Shown in pieces: positions 14,648-23,656 of a stretch of 43,820 nucleotides of DNA (positions are counted from its first letter, which is position 1; every line of letters begins with the position of its first letter). A model generated the notes under the pieces. That model did not search any database, was not told where the DNA came from, and was given only the letters and a program-made list of their open reading frames with translations. Position numbers and translations under genes: made by a program. Where the stretch lies: assembly GCA_947478475.1 (NCBI GenBank), contig CANJWD010000006.1, positions 1 through 43,820 on the forward strand, in the 5' to 3' direction. The DNA comes from Enterobacterales bacterium. Its GTDB lineage: Bacteria > Pseudomonadota > Gammaproteobacteria > Enterobacterales > Enterobacteriaceae.

Positions 14648-16549
14648 ATGAAAATAGAATGTAACCCTTTTCGCGACTATTCAATCGAGTCAACTTTGTT
14701 TATACACCGTGTCCTTGTATCAGTCATTGGTATATTGCTGCTCAGTGGGGTACTGCTGACTAATTTATGTCATTTACAGATTAACCGCGTTGAAGATTAC
14801 CGTACGCGGTCCAACGAAAATCGCATCAAATTAGTGCCAATTGCACCCAGCCGCGGTATCATTTATGACCGCAACGGTGTGCCACTGGCGCTGAATCGTA
14901 GCATTTATCAGCTGGAGTTAATGCCAGAAAAAGTGAAAGATTTAAAATCCACTTTGGACGCATTAAAACCCATTGTTGATCTTACCGATGATGATATTGT
15001 TAATTTCAATAAAGAACGCCTGCGTTCACGGCGGTTCACTTCAATCGTGGTAAAAGCAGCATTGACCGAAGTTCAGGTCGCTCGCTTTGCCGTCAATCAA
15101 TTTCGTTTTCCTGGTATTGAGATCAAAATCCATCAGCGTCGCTATTATCCCTACCGCTCTGCGCTGACTCATGTTGTCGGCTATGTCTCTAAAATTAACG
15201 AAAAAGACGCTGAACGCATGGAAAAAGAAGATATTCTTGCTAATTATGCAGCCACTCAGGATATCGGTAAATCAGGCATAGAGCGTTTTTATGAATCAGT
15301 ATTACACGGTAAAGTTGGTTATGCAGAAGTTGAAGTAAACAATCGTGGTCGCTTAATTCGTCAGTTACGCGAACAGCCGCCCCAGGCAGGTAAAGATATC
15401 TGGCTGACTGTGGATCTGCGTTTACAAACCTATATTGAACAGTTACTGGCCGGTAGCAGGGCTGCTGTAGTGGTAAGTGACCCGCGAACTGGCGGTATTT
15501 TAGCTTTAGTTTCAACCCCAGGTTATGATCCTAATCTGTTCGTCCAGGGCATCTCCAGTAAAGACTATCAAGGGTTATTAAAGGATCCAAATCGCCCGCT
15601 TGTTAACCGTGCAACTCAGGGAATTTATCCCCCCGCATCAACAGTAAAACCCTACATTGCCGTATCAGCACTCAGTACAGGTGTTATAGATAAGGACACC
15701 AGCCTGTTTGATCCGGGTTGGTGGCAATTGCCCGGCTCTGAAAAACGTTACCGTGACTGGAAAAAATGGGGGCATGGCAGATTAAATGTGACCAAAGCAT
15801 TAGAAGAGTCATCAGACACCTTTTTTTACCAGTTAGCCTATAAAATGGGTATCGACAGGCTGTCTGAATGGATGAGTAAATTTGGCTACGGAGCCTATAC
15901 AGGCATAGATCTTGCTGAGGAGCGTGCCGGTACCATGCCCACCAGAGAATGGAAACAAAAACGCCATAAAAAAAACTGGTATCAGGGCGATACCATTCCT
16001 GTTGGTATTGGCCAGGGCTACTGGACTGCTACACCGGTTCAGATGGCAAAAGCGCTAACTACACTGATCAACGATGGTGACGTTAAAATACCGCATTTGC
16101 TGCTACACACGAAAATAAATGGTGCATCTGTCCTCTGGCAACAGAAGAATCAGCAGAAAATTGACGATATTCCTTCCGGCTATTGGGAAATCGCCAAAAA
16201 TGGCATGTTTGGTGTGGCCAATCGTCCGAACGGTACGGGGCGTAAATACTTTGAAGGAACACCGTATAAAGCGGCTGCTAAATCAGGAACGGCACAGGTG
16301 TACAGCTATGAAACCTATAATGCCAGCAAAGTTGTTGAACATCTGCGTGATCATAAACTGATGATGGCATTTGCCCCCTTTGATAATCCAATGGTGTCCG
16401 TCGCTATTATCCTTGAAAATGGCGGTGCAGGTACCGCCGTTGGGGTTCTTGCCCGCCAGATTCTTGATCACAGCCTATTGAGTGATATCCATACAGATTT
16501 AGTGGATATGGCTCAAGCTCCGGCTGCTGCTGAAATTGATTTAAGGTAG
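14648..16549 (+). CDS. mrdA: Penicillin-binding protein 2 (elongasome transpeptidase)
   Basis: This 633-residue class B PBP has the E. coli PBP2 length. It cross-links new peptidoglycan during rod-shaped elongation together with RodA, encoded next. The order is a short cytoplasmic tail, one membrane helix (about residues 22-45), a dimerisation/pedestal domain beginning near NRIKLVPIAPSRGIIYDRNG, and the transpeptidase domain. Active-site motifs are visible: STVK (in PPASTVKPY), SSD (in LEESSDTFFYQ) and KSGTAQ. The ATG has only a poor ribosome site. The neighbours rlmH/rsfS (upstream) and rlpA/dacA (downstream) of the E. coli cluster are not here. Confidence 0.96.
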   Translation: MKIECNPFRDYSIESTLFIHRVLVSVIGILLLSGVLLTNLCHLQINRVEDYRTRSNENRIKLVPIAPSRGIIYDRNGVPLALNRSIYQLELMPEKVKDLKSTLDALKPIVDLTDDDIVNFNKERLRSRRFTSIVVKAALTEVQVARFAVNQFRFPGIEIKIHQRRYYPYRSALTHVVGYVSKINEKDAERMEKEDILANYAATQDIGKSGIERFYESVLHGKVGYAEVEVNNRGRLIRQLREQPPQAGKDIWLTVDLRLQTYIEQLLAGSRAAVVVSDPRTGGILALVSTPGYDPNLFVQGISSKDYQGLLKDPNRPLVNRATQGIYPPASTVKPYIAVSALSTGVIDKDTSLFDPGWWQLPGSEKRYRDWKKWGHGRLNVTKALEESSDTFFYQLAYKMGIDRLSEWMSKFGYGAYTGIDLAEERAGTMPTREWKQKRHKKNWYQGDTIPVGIGQGYWTATPVQMAKALTTLINDGDVKIPHLLLHTKINGASVLWQQKNQQKIDDIPSGYWEIAKNGMFGVANRPNGTGRKYFEGTPYKAAAKSGTAQVYSYETYNASKVVEHLRDHKLMMAFAPFDNPMVSVAIILENGGAGTAVGVLARQILDHSLLSDIHTDLVDMAQAPAAAEIDLR

Positions 16550-16552
16550 ACC

Positions 16553-17665
16553 ATGACTGACAATCAACACAAAGGCCACTGGTGGTCTGGAATGCATCTC
16601 GATCTCTCGCTCTTCATCGGTATCTCAGTATTGCTGGCCTATGGCACACTAGTAATATGGAGCGCCAGTGGTCAGAGTATCGACATGATGCAACGCAAAG
16701 TTATTCAGGTTGCTCTTGGGTTAATCGTTATGCTGGTAATGGCACAAATTCCTCCTCGTGCTTATGAAAACTGGGCCCCTTATCTCTATTTTGTTTGCAT
16801 AATTTTATTACTTTTGGTTGCTGTTCACGGTGATACCAGCAAAGGGGCACAACGCTGGCTTGATTTGGGGTTGATTCGGTTTCAGCCTTCTGAAATCGCA
16901 AAAATTGCTGTACCGTTGATGATAGCGCGTTTTATGAATCGAAACCCCTGTCCGCCATCGTTAAAAAATATTGTGGTTGCATGGATTCTAATTTTGCTGC
17001 CTGTGTTACTGATTGCCAGTCAACCGGATTTAGGTACCTCAATCCTGGTCGCTGCGGGTGGTCTGTTCGTGTTGTTCTTATCCGGTATGGGCTGGAAACT
17101 GATTGCTGTTGCAATCATTCTGGTGGCGGGGTTTCTGCCAGTGCTGTGGTTTTTTCTCATGCATGACTATCAGCGTGATCGGGTCATCATGTTGCTTGAT
17201 CCGGAATCTGATCCACTTGGCGCCGGGTACCATATCATTCAGTCAAAAATTGCTATTGGTTCTGGTGGATTAACAGGAAAGGGCTGGCTACAAGGGACTC
17301 AGTCACAGCTGGAATTTCTGCCAGAACGCCATACTGACTTTGTCTTTGCCGTGCTGGCTGAAGAACTGGGCCTGATTGGCGTGTTATTTCTTTTTGCACT
17401 CTATCTTTGTATCATCATGCGGGGCCTGACGATAGCAGCCGCTGCTGAGACAACATTTGGCAGAGTAACCGCGGGCGGGATAATGCTGATTTTCTTTGTA
17501 TATTTATTTGTTAACATAGGAATGGTCAGTGGCATTTTACCCGTAGTCGGCGTGCCCCTGCCCTTAATCAGCTACGGCGGCTCCGCGCTGATAGTCCTGA
17601 TGGCGAGCTTTGGTATTGTAATGTCAATACACACACACCGCAAAACACCGGTTCAACGCTTATAG
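16553..17665 (+). CDS. mrdB: SEDS peptidoglycan glycosyltransferase RodA
   Basis: This 370-residue polytopic inner-membrane protein equals E. coli RodA in length. It polymerises lipid II into glycan strands with PBP2. About ten membrane helices are expected. SEDS landmarks include [22 protein letters not shown], the extracellular loop [30 protein letters not shown] in part with its conserved acidic residues, and [13 protein letters not shown] near the end. It begins 3 bp after mrdA, so the pair is one operon. Confidence 0.96.
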   Translation: MTDNQHKGHWWSGMHLDLSLFIGISVLLAYGTLVIWSASGQSIDMMQRKVIQVALGLIVMLVMAQIPPRAYENWAPYLYFVCIILLLLVAVHGDTSKGAQRWLDLGLIRFQPSEIAKIAVPLMIARFMNRNPCPPSLKNIVVAWILILLPVLLIASQPDLGTSILVAAGGLFVLFLSGMGWKLIAVAIILVAGFLPVLWFFLMHDYQRDRVIMLLDPESDPLGAGYHIIQSKIAIGSGGLTGKGWLQGTQSQLEFLPERHTDFVFAVLAEELGLIGVLFLFALYLCIIMRGLTIAAAAETTFGRVTAGGIMLIFFVYLFVNIGMVSGILPVVGVPLPLISYGGSALIVLMASFGIVMSIHTHRKTPVQRL

Positions 17666-17718
17666 CGCTTCATTTCCAGCGCAAAAATTCATCGCAAAAA
17701 ATTCCCGTCTTATTTTTT

Positions 17719-17794
<76 letters not shown>

Positions 17795-17921
17795 ATACAA
17801 ACAAATCTACCCAACGGGAGTGCAGGATATGAGACCAGTGAAATAGTGTCAACGGATAAATCGATTTTTTTGAACGGCATTTTTTAAAAAAAATTGAATG
17901 TGCTGTGGTAAACAGCGTTTA

Positions 17922-19334
17922 TTATTGTGCTTCACATCTGGTAATAAATTCCAGCGCGCGGCTGATTCTGGCCAAAGAACGCTGCTGACCAATTGCATGT
18001 ACCGTAACATCGACACCTGGAGACTGGCTGCTACCCGTAACAGAAACGCGCAATGGCATTCCTACTCTTCCCATGCCAGTACCCAGTGTTTCCGCAGTAT
18101 GCTGAATAGCATGATGCACATTTGCTACTGTCCAGTCGCTGATTGCAACAAATTGACTATACAGCATTTCCAGTGGCTGACGGGCGAGTGGGGACAGATG
18201 TTTTTTTGCAGCTTCGGCATCAAATTGATCGAATTCTTGATAGAAATAACGGCAGGAAGCAGCCATCTCTTTTAAAGTGTTACAGCGATTGCCTAGCAGT
18301 CTGACTATATCGACTAACTGCGGGCCATGATCGGTACCAAAGCCTTGCTGTTCTATATGCCAGGAGAGATGACCGGCAACATATTCCGCTGGCAGATGGT
18401 TTATATAATGATGGTTAAGCCAGAGCAGTTTTTCTGTATTGAATGCGCTAGCGGATTTGCTCAGCGTATCAAGGGTAAATAACATTTTCATTTCATCAAT
18501 TGAGAAAATTTCCCTGTCGCCATGAGACCAGCCCAGGCGCACCAAATAGTTGAGTAGCGCTTCTGGCAGATAGCCATCATCACGGTATTGCATAACACCC
18601 ACTGCACCGTGACGTTTTGATAATTTATGGCCATCATCACCCAGTATCATTGATACATGCGCATATTCAGGGATTGTAGCGCCCAGTGCCTGGAATATGT
18701 TGATTTGGCGCGGCGTATTATTAATATGATCTTCACCACGGATAACGTGAGTAATTTTCATATCCCAGTCATCGACGACTACGCAAAAATTATAAGTTGG
18801 TGAGCCGTCTGTTCTGCGAATAATCAAATCATCCAGTTCCTGGTTGCTGACCCTGATTAGCCCACGGATTTTATCTTTAAAAATAACGGAACCGTGCTGC
18901 GGATTACAAAAACGGACAACACAGGGTTCATCAGCATGATGCTGGTACTGATTATGACGACAATGGCCGTCATAACGTGGTTTAGCGCCACTGATCCTCT
19001 GTGTTTCACGTAAATTTTCCAGACGTTCTTTAGAACAGTAGCATTTGTAAGCACTGCCATTTTCAAGCAGCTGGTTAATCACTGCGTTATAACGCTCAAA
19101 ACGTTTGCTTTGAAAATAGGGACCTTCATCCCAGTCAAGATTTAACCAGTTCATTGCATCAATAATCGCGTCAGTAGCCTGCGGAGTTGAACGTTCCAAA
19201 TCAGTATCTTCAATGCGTAACACGAATTCACCCCCCAAACTCCTGCTGAACAGCCAGCAATATAGCGCGGTGCGGGCGCCACCAACGTGCAGATAGCCAG
19301 TTGGACTCGGTGCAAAACGGGTTTTGATTTTCAT
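17922..19334 (-). CDS. gltX: Glutamyl-tRNA synthetase
   Basis: This 470-residue class I synthetase is one residue shorter than E. coli GltX. It charges tRNA-Glu with glutamate. The HIGH-type motif is [14 protein letters not shown] (about residues 11-24) and the KMSKS-type motif is HKLSKRHGA (about 235-243). The Zn-binding cysteine cluster region ([11 protein letters not shown]) is present; the His/Cys ligand set was not checked further. The gene starts with [14 protein letters not shown] and has an AAAGGGTG ribosome site. It lies between tRNA-Ala and the divergent tRNA-Val/Lys, as in E. coli. Confidence 0.97.
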   Translation of the reverse strand: MKIKTRFAPSPTGYLHVGGARTALYCWLFSRSLGGEFVLRIEDTDLERSTPQATDAIIDAMNWLNLDWDEGPYFQSKRFERYNAVINQLLENGSAYKCYCSKERLENLRETQRISGAKPRYDGHCRHNQYQHHADEPCVVRFCNPQHGSVIFKDKIRGLIRVSNQELDDLIIRRTDGSPTYNFCVVVDDWDMKITHVIRGEDHINNTPRQINIFQALGATIPEYAHVSMILGDDGHKLSKRHGAVGVMQYRDDGYLPEALLNYLVRLGWSHGDREIFSIDEMKMLFTLDTLSKSASAFNTEKLLWLNHHYINHLPAEYVAGHLSWHIEQQGFGTDHGPQLVDIVRLLGNRCNTLKEMAASCRYFYQEFDQFDAEAAKKHLSPLARQPLEMLYSQFVAISDWTVANVHHAIQHTAETLGTGMGRVGMPLRVSVTGSSQSPGVDVTVHAIGQQRSLARISRALEFITRCEAQ

Positions 19335-19404
19335 TGAGATACACCCTTTAATTAATGGTCAGCACATGCTGATGATGGACTGAAGTTTTAAAAAATCAGG
19401 CAAT

Positions 19405-19432
19405 ATCCTACCACTTTGTTGTAATTCCTCAA
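19405..19432 (-). promoter_or_regulatory. Candidate gltX promoter
   Basis: On the minus strand a -35 TTGAGG and a -10 TAGGAT are 16 bp apart, about 70 bp before the gltX start. The fit to sigma70 is moderate and no other candidate between gltX and the tRNAs is clearly better. Confidence 0.35.
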
Positions 19433-19538
19433 CGCGGCGACTCATTTGCATGTAAAGTGACTGCTGTCGCTGTTTGGCTGTATAAATACCGACATAACAT
19501 CGCTAGTGTAGCCTGTTTAAATTTACAGCAAACACACC

Positions 19539-19580
19539 CTTTTCATTTTAAAAACTGTTCTTTTCATTTCAAAAACCGTT
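19539..19580 (+). repeat. 21-bp tandem duplication upstream of the tRNA-Val/Lys promoter
   Basis: CTTTTCATTTTAAAAACTGTT (one base over a 20-mer) at 19539-19559 is repeated at 19560-19580 with two changes. The second copy ends inside the -35 hexamer of the tRNA promoter. The AT-rich units sit where an UP element would bind the polymerase alpha subunit. Confidence 0.85.
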
Positions 19581-19606
19581 GACTCATCGCCAGCTACGCC
19601 TATAAT
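19579..19606 (+). promoter_or_regulatory. Promoter of the tRNA-Val/tRNA-Lys unit
   Basis: A strong sigma70 promoter: -35 TTGACT (19579-19584), a 16-bp spacer and a perfect -10 TATAAT (19601-19606), followed by the GC-rich discriminator GCGACTGC typical of stable-RNA promoters under stringent control. Transcription should begin near 19613, about 14 nt before tRNA-Val. Confidence 0.8.
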
Positions 19607-19626
19607 GCGACTGCAATGTGAGAAGT

Positions 19627-19702
19627 GGGCGATTAGCTCAGTTGGTAGAGCATCTCCTTTACACGGAGGGGGTCATCAGTTCGAGTCTGGTATCGCCCAC
19701 CA
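19627..19702 (+). tRNA. tRNA-Val (anticodon TAC)
   Basis: A 76-nt cloverleaf with acceptor GGGCGAT pairing to ATCGCCC, the anticodon loop TTTACAC (TAC) and an encoded CCA. It corresponds to the valU-valX-valY family; E. coli has three tandem copies before lysV, here only one is present. Confidence 0.97.
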
Positions 19703-19711
19703 CATCTCTTT

Positions 19712-19787
19712 GGGTCGTTAGCTCAGTCGGTAGAGCAGTTGACTTTTAATCAATTGGTCGCAGGTTCGAATCCCGCACGACCCACCA
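19712..19787 (+). tRNA. lysV: tRNA-Lys (anticodon TTT)
   Basis: A 76-nt cloverleaf with acceptor GGGTCGT pairing to ACGACCC, anticodon loop CTTTTAA (TTT) and an encoded CCA. It lies 9 bp after tRNA-Val as in the E. coli valUXY-lysV operon. The phage lysis block begins about 290 bp downstream, so this tRNA could have been an integration target, but no duplicated tRNA 3' end was found. Confidence 0.97.
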
Positions 19788-20078
19788 AGCCATACTGCAA
19801 TCAACTCTAAAACATCATCCCACCCTATTTTAAACAGCACTGCCTGCCATCAAAAATTATTGATAATACTGTTTAGTCGCTGCCAGCTGAGCGATTGACT
19901 TCTGTTGCTTTAATTAACCGTATACATCCCCATCGCCCATCGCCCATCGATATTTATCATATATACCCTGATAAAAAACAGTCTTTCATCTGTCCGATAA
20001 ATCTGTTAATTCCTGATATCCAGCTCGATATCCATTGCGCTGGCTGATACTCCGTTAAAAGTACCGTGAGAAATTATT
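19788..20078. other. Spacer between tRNA-Lys and the phage block
   Basis: About 290 bp with no gene, RNA or clear terminator. It contains a 7-bp tandem repeat CATCGCC (19931-19944, with a partial third copy). The phage antiterminator starts at its end. Confidence 0.6.
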
Positions 20079-20519
20079 ATGCGTAACATTCAATTAGTGC
20101 TGTCCCGGTGGGGTGCCTGGGCACGAGATGATCCTGGAATTGATTACTCACACATTGCGGCTGGTTTTAAGGGGCTGCTACCGGGTAAGAGATGTTGCAT
20201 TGAACCTTGCTGTGATGACGATGGTCTGTGTATTGATAGCGCTGTGAGGCGACTGAAAACAGCTCGTAAGCCACATGAGCTGGAACTCATTCTGCGTCAC
20301 TATGTATACGGCCAGTCGAAATCTTCCATCGCCCTTACGTGGAAGTGCAGTGAACGGGAAATTCGCCGCCAGCTGCAAATTGTGGAAGGGTTTATTGATG
20401 GATGCCTGGCTGTAGCGGGAGTAACGCTGGAAATGGATGAAATACCGCAAATGCACATTGATAAAAAAATCATTGATAAAAAAATACTACCCCGGCCCGA
20501 AAAAAATGTTGTACCTTGA
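20079..20519 (+). CDS. Phage late-gene antitermination protein Q (82/21 type)
   Basis: This 146-residue protein resembles the Q antiterminators of the phage 82/21 family: it starts MRNIQLVLSRWGAWARDD, has IAAGFKGLLPG, a CCDDDGLCID segment, LRHYVYGQSKSSIALTWKCSEREIRRQLQ (helix-turn-helix-like) in pieces, and ends near LEMDEIP. Such proteins load RNA polymerase at the late promoter so it reads through the terminator ahead of the lysis and structural genes. A perfect terminator follows 38 bp later and the lysis genes after that. The C-terminal tail carries an exact in-frame 15-bp tandem duplication (IDKKI twice). It looks intact. Confidence 0.8.
   Translation: MRNIQLVLSRWGAWARDDPGIDYSHIAAGFKGLLPGKRCCIEPCCDDDGLCIDSAVRRLKTARKPHELELILRHYVYGQSKSSIALTWKCSEREIRRQLQIVEGFIDGCLAVAGVTLEMDEIPQMHIDKKIIDKKILPRPEKNVVP
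20456..20485 (+). repeat. Exact 15-bp in-frame tandem duplication in the Q tail
   Basis: CATTGATAAAAAAAT occurs at 20456-20470 and again at 20471-20485. It adds five residues (IDKKI repeated) to the C-terminus of the antiterminator without breaking the frame. Confidence 0.9.
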
Positions 20520-20557
20520 TAGAAGTGGTTGCCGTGTGTAACTGCTTCCCCATTTTT

Positions 20558-20584
20558 AAAGCCCCGCAATTGCGGGGCTTTTTT
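20558..20584 (+). terminator. tR'-like terminator before the lysis genes
   Basis: A 24-bp perfect palindrome AAAGCCCCGCAA/TTGCGGGGCTTT ending in a T run lies just after the Q gene and ahead of the holin. In lambdoid phages this is the terminator that Q allows polymerase to pass. An 11-bp direct repeat CCCCGGCCCGA flanks it at 20490-20500 and 20630-20640. I could not place a convincing late promoter. Confidence 0.85.
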
Positions 20585-20695
20585 ATGTCAATAGTCTGGT
20601 CCGGATAAACTTTACCAACACATTACCCGCCCCGGCCCGACCATTGGAGCTTTTCATTTTTGATCTTCACGAAGCGAGTAAAGGAGCATTACAAC

Positions 20696-21073
20696 ATGTC
20701 AGAACCGATTTCAGACAATGGTACTGCAATGCTTATGGCTACCGGCGTAACTATTGCTGGTGTGTTATCGGGGGTAGATGCCGGTGTATTGATCGGGGCA
20801 TTCGCTGGGGCTGTCATTTTTGTGCTGTCAGCAACAGAGCTTGTCTTATTCAAAAAAATCATGCTGTTTGGAGTGTCCTTTCTGGCAGGTATTGTTGCCG
20901 CCAGTTTTGCTGCTGACATTATCACAGCTATGACACCAAACAATGTAGAGGCTAAAGATCCGGTTGGTGCTCTGGTTTCTTCAGCAATTGCTGTACGTTT
21001 TTTGATATCGATCAGCAGCAATCCCGCGTCGTTTATTGACCGTTTCAGGCGAGGAGGCAACGATGTTAAATGA
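20696..21073 (+). CDS. Phage holin-like membrane protein
   Basis: This 125-residue protein (MSEPISDNGTAMLMATGVTI) has two to three hydrophobic segments (about residues 12-45, 50-75 and possibly 90-105) separated by short polar turns and a basic tail (DRFRRGGNDVK). It resembles putative holins that precede endolysins in enterobacterial prophages. Holins form inner-membrane lesions that release or activate endolysin. The ATG with AAGGAGC 8 bases upstream was chosen over an in-frame start 36 bases earlier. The end overlaps the next gene by 11 bases. Confidence 0.7.
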   Translation: MSEPISDNGTAMLMATGVTIAGVLSGVDAGVLIGAFAGAVIFVLSATELVLFKKIMLFGVSFLAGIVAASFAADIITAMTPNNVEAKDPVGALVSSAIAVRFLISISSNPASFIDRFRRGGNDVK

Positions 21074-21347
21074 AGTTAATGCAATCGCATGCCTGGTGAT
21101 TGCAGTGCGCTTGTTGGCATATAAACGTCGTGGTGCAGCGCACAATCTGTTGGGGGCATTATTTGCATACGCCCTGATTGTTGCCTGTGGTTCGGTGACG
21201 ATACGTATCATGACCGGTGATTATGCTCACTCTGACTGGTCTGAAATTTTCATCAATATAACAGTAGGCATTGCTGTTATTGCGGCACGCGGAAATATTA
21301 TGCGCCTGATAAGATTTTCACGTATCACCCGACGCCGAAAACTTTAA
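21063..21347 (+). CDS. Second phage holin/antiholin-like membrane protein (3-TM type)
   Basis: This 94-residue protein (MLNEVNAIACLVIAVRLLAY) has three hydrophobic stretches and a strongly basic end (RLIRFSRITRRRKL). It resembles the 3-TM phage holin family found beside a first holin in enterobacterial prophages. GAGGAGGCAACG gives a good ribosome site inside the preceding gene. The overlapping pair could act as holin and antiholin; which does which cannot be told from sequence. Confidence 0.65.
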   Translation: MLNEVNAIACLVIAVRLLAYKRRGAAHNLLGALFAYALIVACGSVTIRIMTGDYAHSDWSEIFINITVGIAVIAARGNIMRLIRFSRITRRRKL

Positions 21348-21424
21348 TCAATATCATTATGGGCACTGCCCGTTGTCACTAAATGCAAAAAATCTTCTGA
21401 TAAAACAGCTAAATGGGTAAAAAC

Positions 21425-22036
21425 ATGACACTGAATCAGTTTCAGCAAGCGGCTGGTATCAATGCTAAGCTGGCCACACGCTGGTATCCACATATCACCA
21501 CAGCCATGCAATTGTTTAATATTGTTACGCCAGCAGCACAGGCGATGTTTATTGCGCAAGCAGGACATGAATCAGCCGGTTTCACCAGAGTGGCGGAGTC
21601 GTTCAATTACACAACGACGGCTCTGTGTAATACCTTTGGCAAATGGATTAGCGAGGATCAGGCTGCAAAATTGGGGCGTACCCAGGACAATCCTGCGCAG
21701 CAGGAAGCTATCGCCAACCTGGTTTACGCAAAGCGTGGTGGTAACAGTGCGGCAGAAGATGGCTGGAAATATCGCGGGCGTGGCCTAATCCAGATAACCA
21801 TGCAAAATAATTATCGGGATTGCGGGCGAGGCTTAAACATCGATCTGGTGGCCAATCCTGATTTGTTGCTGGCAGATGTTAATGCTGCACATTCCGCCGC
21901 GTGGTTCTGGCAGGCGAAGGGCTGCAACGATATGGCTTCCAGCCTGGAGTGGATCACAAAAAAAATTAACGGGGGCTATAACGGCCTTGAAGACAGGCGG
22001 CAGCGCTACCACAAAGCATGTCAGGTGCTGGTATGA
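21425..22036 (+). CDS. Phage endolysin, glycoside hydrolase family 19
   Basis: This 203-residue protein (MTLNQFQQAAGINAKLATRWY) belongs to the chitinase-like GH19 lysozymes used by phages to cleave peptidoglycan. The first catalytic Glu lies in AQAGHESAGF (about residue 49); the core signature GWKYRGRGLIQITMQNNY and the closing NGGYNGLEDRRQRY are intact. An alternative start 12 bases upstream would add MGKN; neither has a good ribosome site, though GGGTA lies before the chosen one. No signal peptide is seen, so release should need the holin. The stop overlaps the Rz start. Confidence 0.85.
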   Translation: MTLNQFQQAAGINAKLATRWYPHITTAMQLFNIVTPAAQAMFIAQAGHESAGFTRVAESFNYTTTALCNTFGKWISEDQAAKLGRTQDNPAQQEAIANLVYAKRGGNSAAEDGWKYRGRGLIQITMQNNYRDCGRGLNIDLVANPDLLLADVNAAHSAAWFWQAKGCNDMASSLEWITKKINGGYNGLEDRRQRYHKACQVLV

Positions 22037-22437
22037 CGTACACAGCCAAATTTTGTGGTGTGCTACTGGTACTGCTGGCGCTGCTGGCATTCACCGCCAG
22101 CCGCTACCAGTCTAAATACCAGGAGACATTACAAACACTTGAACGGGAACAGGCCATTACCCGAAGCCAGGAGAAGGCGCTGGTTGAAATCAGGCGGGCA
22201 GAGATCATTAATCGTGAATTAACAGCAAAGCAGCTGAACCAGGAGCAAATACTGCGACAAAAGGGTTATGATGAAAACAAAAAATTACGCCAGACTCTGG
22301 CGACTGATAACTGTAACGACCGCCAGCTTCCTGATTCCGTTATTGATATCCTGCACCGGCGGGAAAAACCCGATGCAAACCCTGTACCTGCTGCCACCGG
22401 AGCCACTGTTAATAAAGTGCGAAAACTCACATTTTGA
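22033..22437 (+). CDS. Rz-like i-spanin (inner-membrane spanin subunit)
   Basis: This 134-residue protein has an N-terminal membrane anchor (CGVLLVLLALLAFTA) and a long charged coiled-coil region (about residues 28-85), followed by a Rz/LysB-type end with DRQLPDSVIDILHRRE. With an outer-membrane lipoprotein partner, Rz fuses the two membranes in the last lysis step. The ATG overlaps the endolysin stop (ATGA). An out-of-frame Rz1-type lipoprotein is embedded in its second half. Confidence 0.78.
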   Translation: MTYTAKFCGVLLVLLALLAFTASRYQSKYQETLQTLEREQAITRSQEKALVEIRRAEIINRELTAKQLNQEQILRQKGYDENKKLRQTLATDNCNDRQLPDSVIDILHRREKPDANPVPAATGATVNKVRKLTF

Positions 22438-22555
22438 CGGGCTCACCTTCGGTGATGCAGTGGAATTTTTGCACCAGAAACAGCTTGAAAATGATATATG
22501 TGCCTTGCGTATGGAAGCATTGCTTAACTGGAGAGAGTCAGTCGATAAACTCTGA
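22268..22555 (+). CDS. Rz1-like o-spanin lipoprotein, nested in Rz
   Basis: This 95-residue frame overlaps the end of Rz in another frame, the usual Rz/Rz1 (P2 lysB/lysC) design. It starts MMKTKNYARLW, has a hydrophobic signal and a lipobox LISC with Cys29 as the lipidation site, then PPEPLLIKCENSHFDGLTFGDAVEFL, recalling P2 LysC. The mature lipoprotein should sit on the outer membrane and pair with Rz. A second ATG three bases later is equally possible as start. Confidence 0.75.
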   Translation: MMKTKNYARLWRLITVTTASFLIPLLISCTGGKNPMQTLYLLPPEPLLIKCENSHFDGLTFGDAVEFLHQKQLENDICALRMEALLNWRESVDKL

Positions 22556-22631
22556 CATGGTCGGAATTTCTTAAAAACAGCTCATACTGCACCAAAAGTG
22601 GGCTCAAAGCGCTCGTTTTACCCTCGTTTTA

Positions 22632-23636
22632 TTAGGCTCCTTTCGTTAAACCAAAATGCTGGTAAGCATGGGCGGTGGCAATACGGCCGCGCGGAGTACG
22701 TTGAATAAAACCCTGCTGGATCAGGTAGGGTTCCAGCACATCTTCAATAGTCTCTCGTTCCTCACCAATGGCCGCCGCCAGATTATCCAGCCCGACCGGA
22801 CCGCCCATAAATTTATCGATCACTGCCAGTAATAGTTTACGGTCCATATAATCAAAACCTTCACTATCCACATTCAGCATATCCAGCGCTTGTATGGCGA
22901 CTGCACTGTTAATGGCACCCTGTGCCCTTACTTCAGCAAAATCTCGTACCCGCCGCAGCAGGCGGTTAATGATTCTGGGCGTCCCCCGTGAGCGGCAGGC
23001 AAGCTGGCGTGCACCATCTGCCGTAAGCTCCAGACCCAGACAGCGTGCACTGCGGGCAACAATTTTTTCGAGATCCGCCACCTGATAAAACTCAAGGCGC
23101 TGCACAATACCGAAACGATCACGCAGTGGTGAAGTCAGAGAACCGGCGCGAGTGGTTGCTCCAATTAAGGTAAACGGGGGTAAATCCAGCTTAATGGAAC
23201 GCGCTGCTGGCCCTTCACCAATCATAATATCCAGCTGGTAATCTTCCATGGCCGGATAGAGGATCTCTTCAACGACAGGCGATAAACGGTGGATCTCATC
23301 AATAAACAGCACATCATGCGCTTCCAGGTTTGTGAGCATGGCAGCGAGATCCCCGGCTTTTTCCAGCACCGGGCCGGAGGTCGTGCGTAAATTGACTTGC
23401 ATTTCATTGGCGACAATGTGTGCCAGCGTTGTTTTTCCTAATCCTGGCGGGCCAAAAATCAGCACGTGATCCAGTGCGTCACCACGCTGCCTGGCTGCCT
23501 GAATGAAAATCGCCATTTGTTCACACACATGGGACTGACCCACGTACTCTCGTAGTAATTTAGGGCGAATCGCGCGGTCAATGACGTCTTCTTCCTGAAT
23601 GAGCTCCGTCGAAATCAGGCGATCGGCTTCTATCAT
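22632..23636 (-). CDS. ruvB: Holliday junction branch migration ATPase RuvB
   Basis: This 334-residue AAA+ motor is two residues shorter than E. coli RuvB. It drives Holliday-junction branch migration with RuvA. Walker A is [11 protein letters not shown] (about residues 62-72), Walker B is FIDEIH (near 113), sensor and arginine-finger regions [18 protein letters not shown] are present, and a winged-helix domain closes the protein. Transcription is ruvC-ruvA-ruvB. Its 3' end lies only 76 bp from the end of the phage Rz1 gene. Confidence 0.97.
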   Translation of the reverse strand: MIEADRLISTELIQEEDVIDRAIRPKLLREYVGQSHVCEQMAIFIQAARQRGDALDHVLIFGPPGLGKTTLAHIVANEMQVNLRTTSGPVLEKAGDLAAMLTNLEAHDVLFIDEIHRLSPVVEEILYPAMEDYQLDIMIGEGPAARSIKLDLPPFTLIGATTRAGSLTSPLRDRFGIVQRLEFYQVADLEKIVARSARCLGLELTADGARQLACRSRGTPRIINRLLRRVRDFAEVRAQGAINSAVAIQALDMLNVDSEGFDYMDRKLLLAVIDKFMGGPVGLDNLAAAIGEERETIEDVLEPYLIQQGFIQRTPRGRIATAHAYQHFGLTKGA

Positions 23637-23656
23637 TTTTTAGCCTCTGTTGATTT

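Noticed and set aside
17898-18275. 125-codon plus-strand frame opposite gltX
   Set aside because: Antisense shadow of the gltX coding sequence, with composition dictated by it.
19931-22560. Attachment-site copy of tRNA-Lys for the phage block
   Set aside because: No repeat of the tRNA-Lys 3' end was found on the ruvB side, so tRNA integration is not supported.
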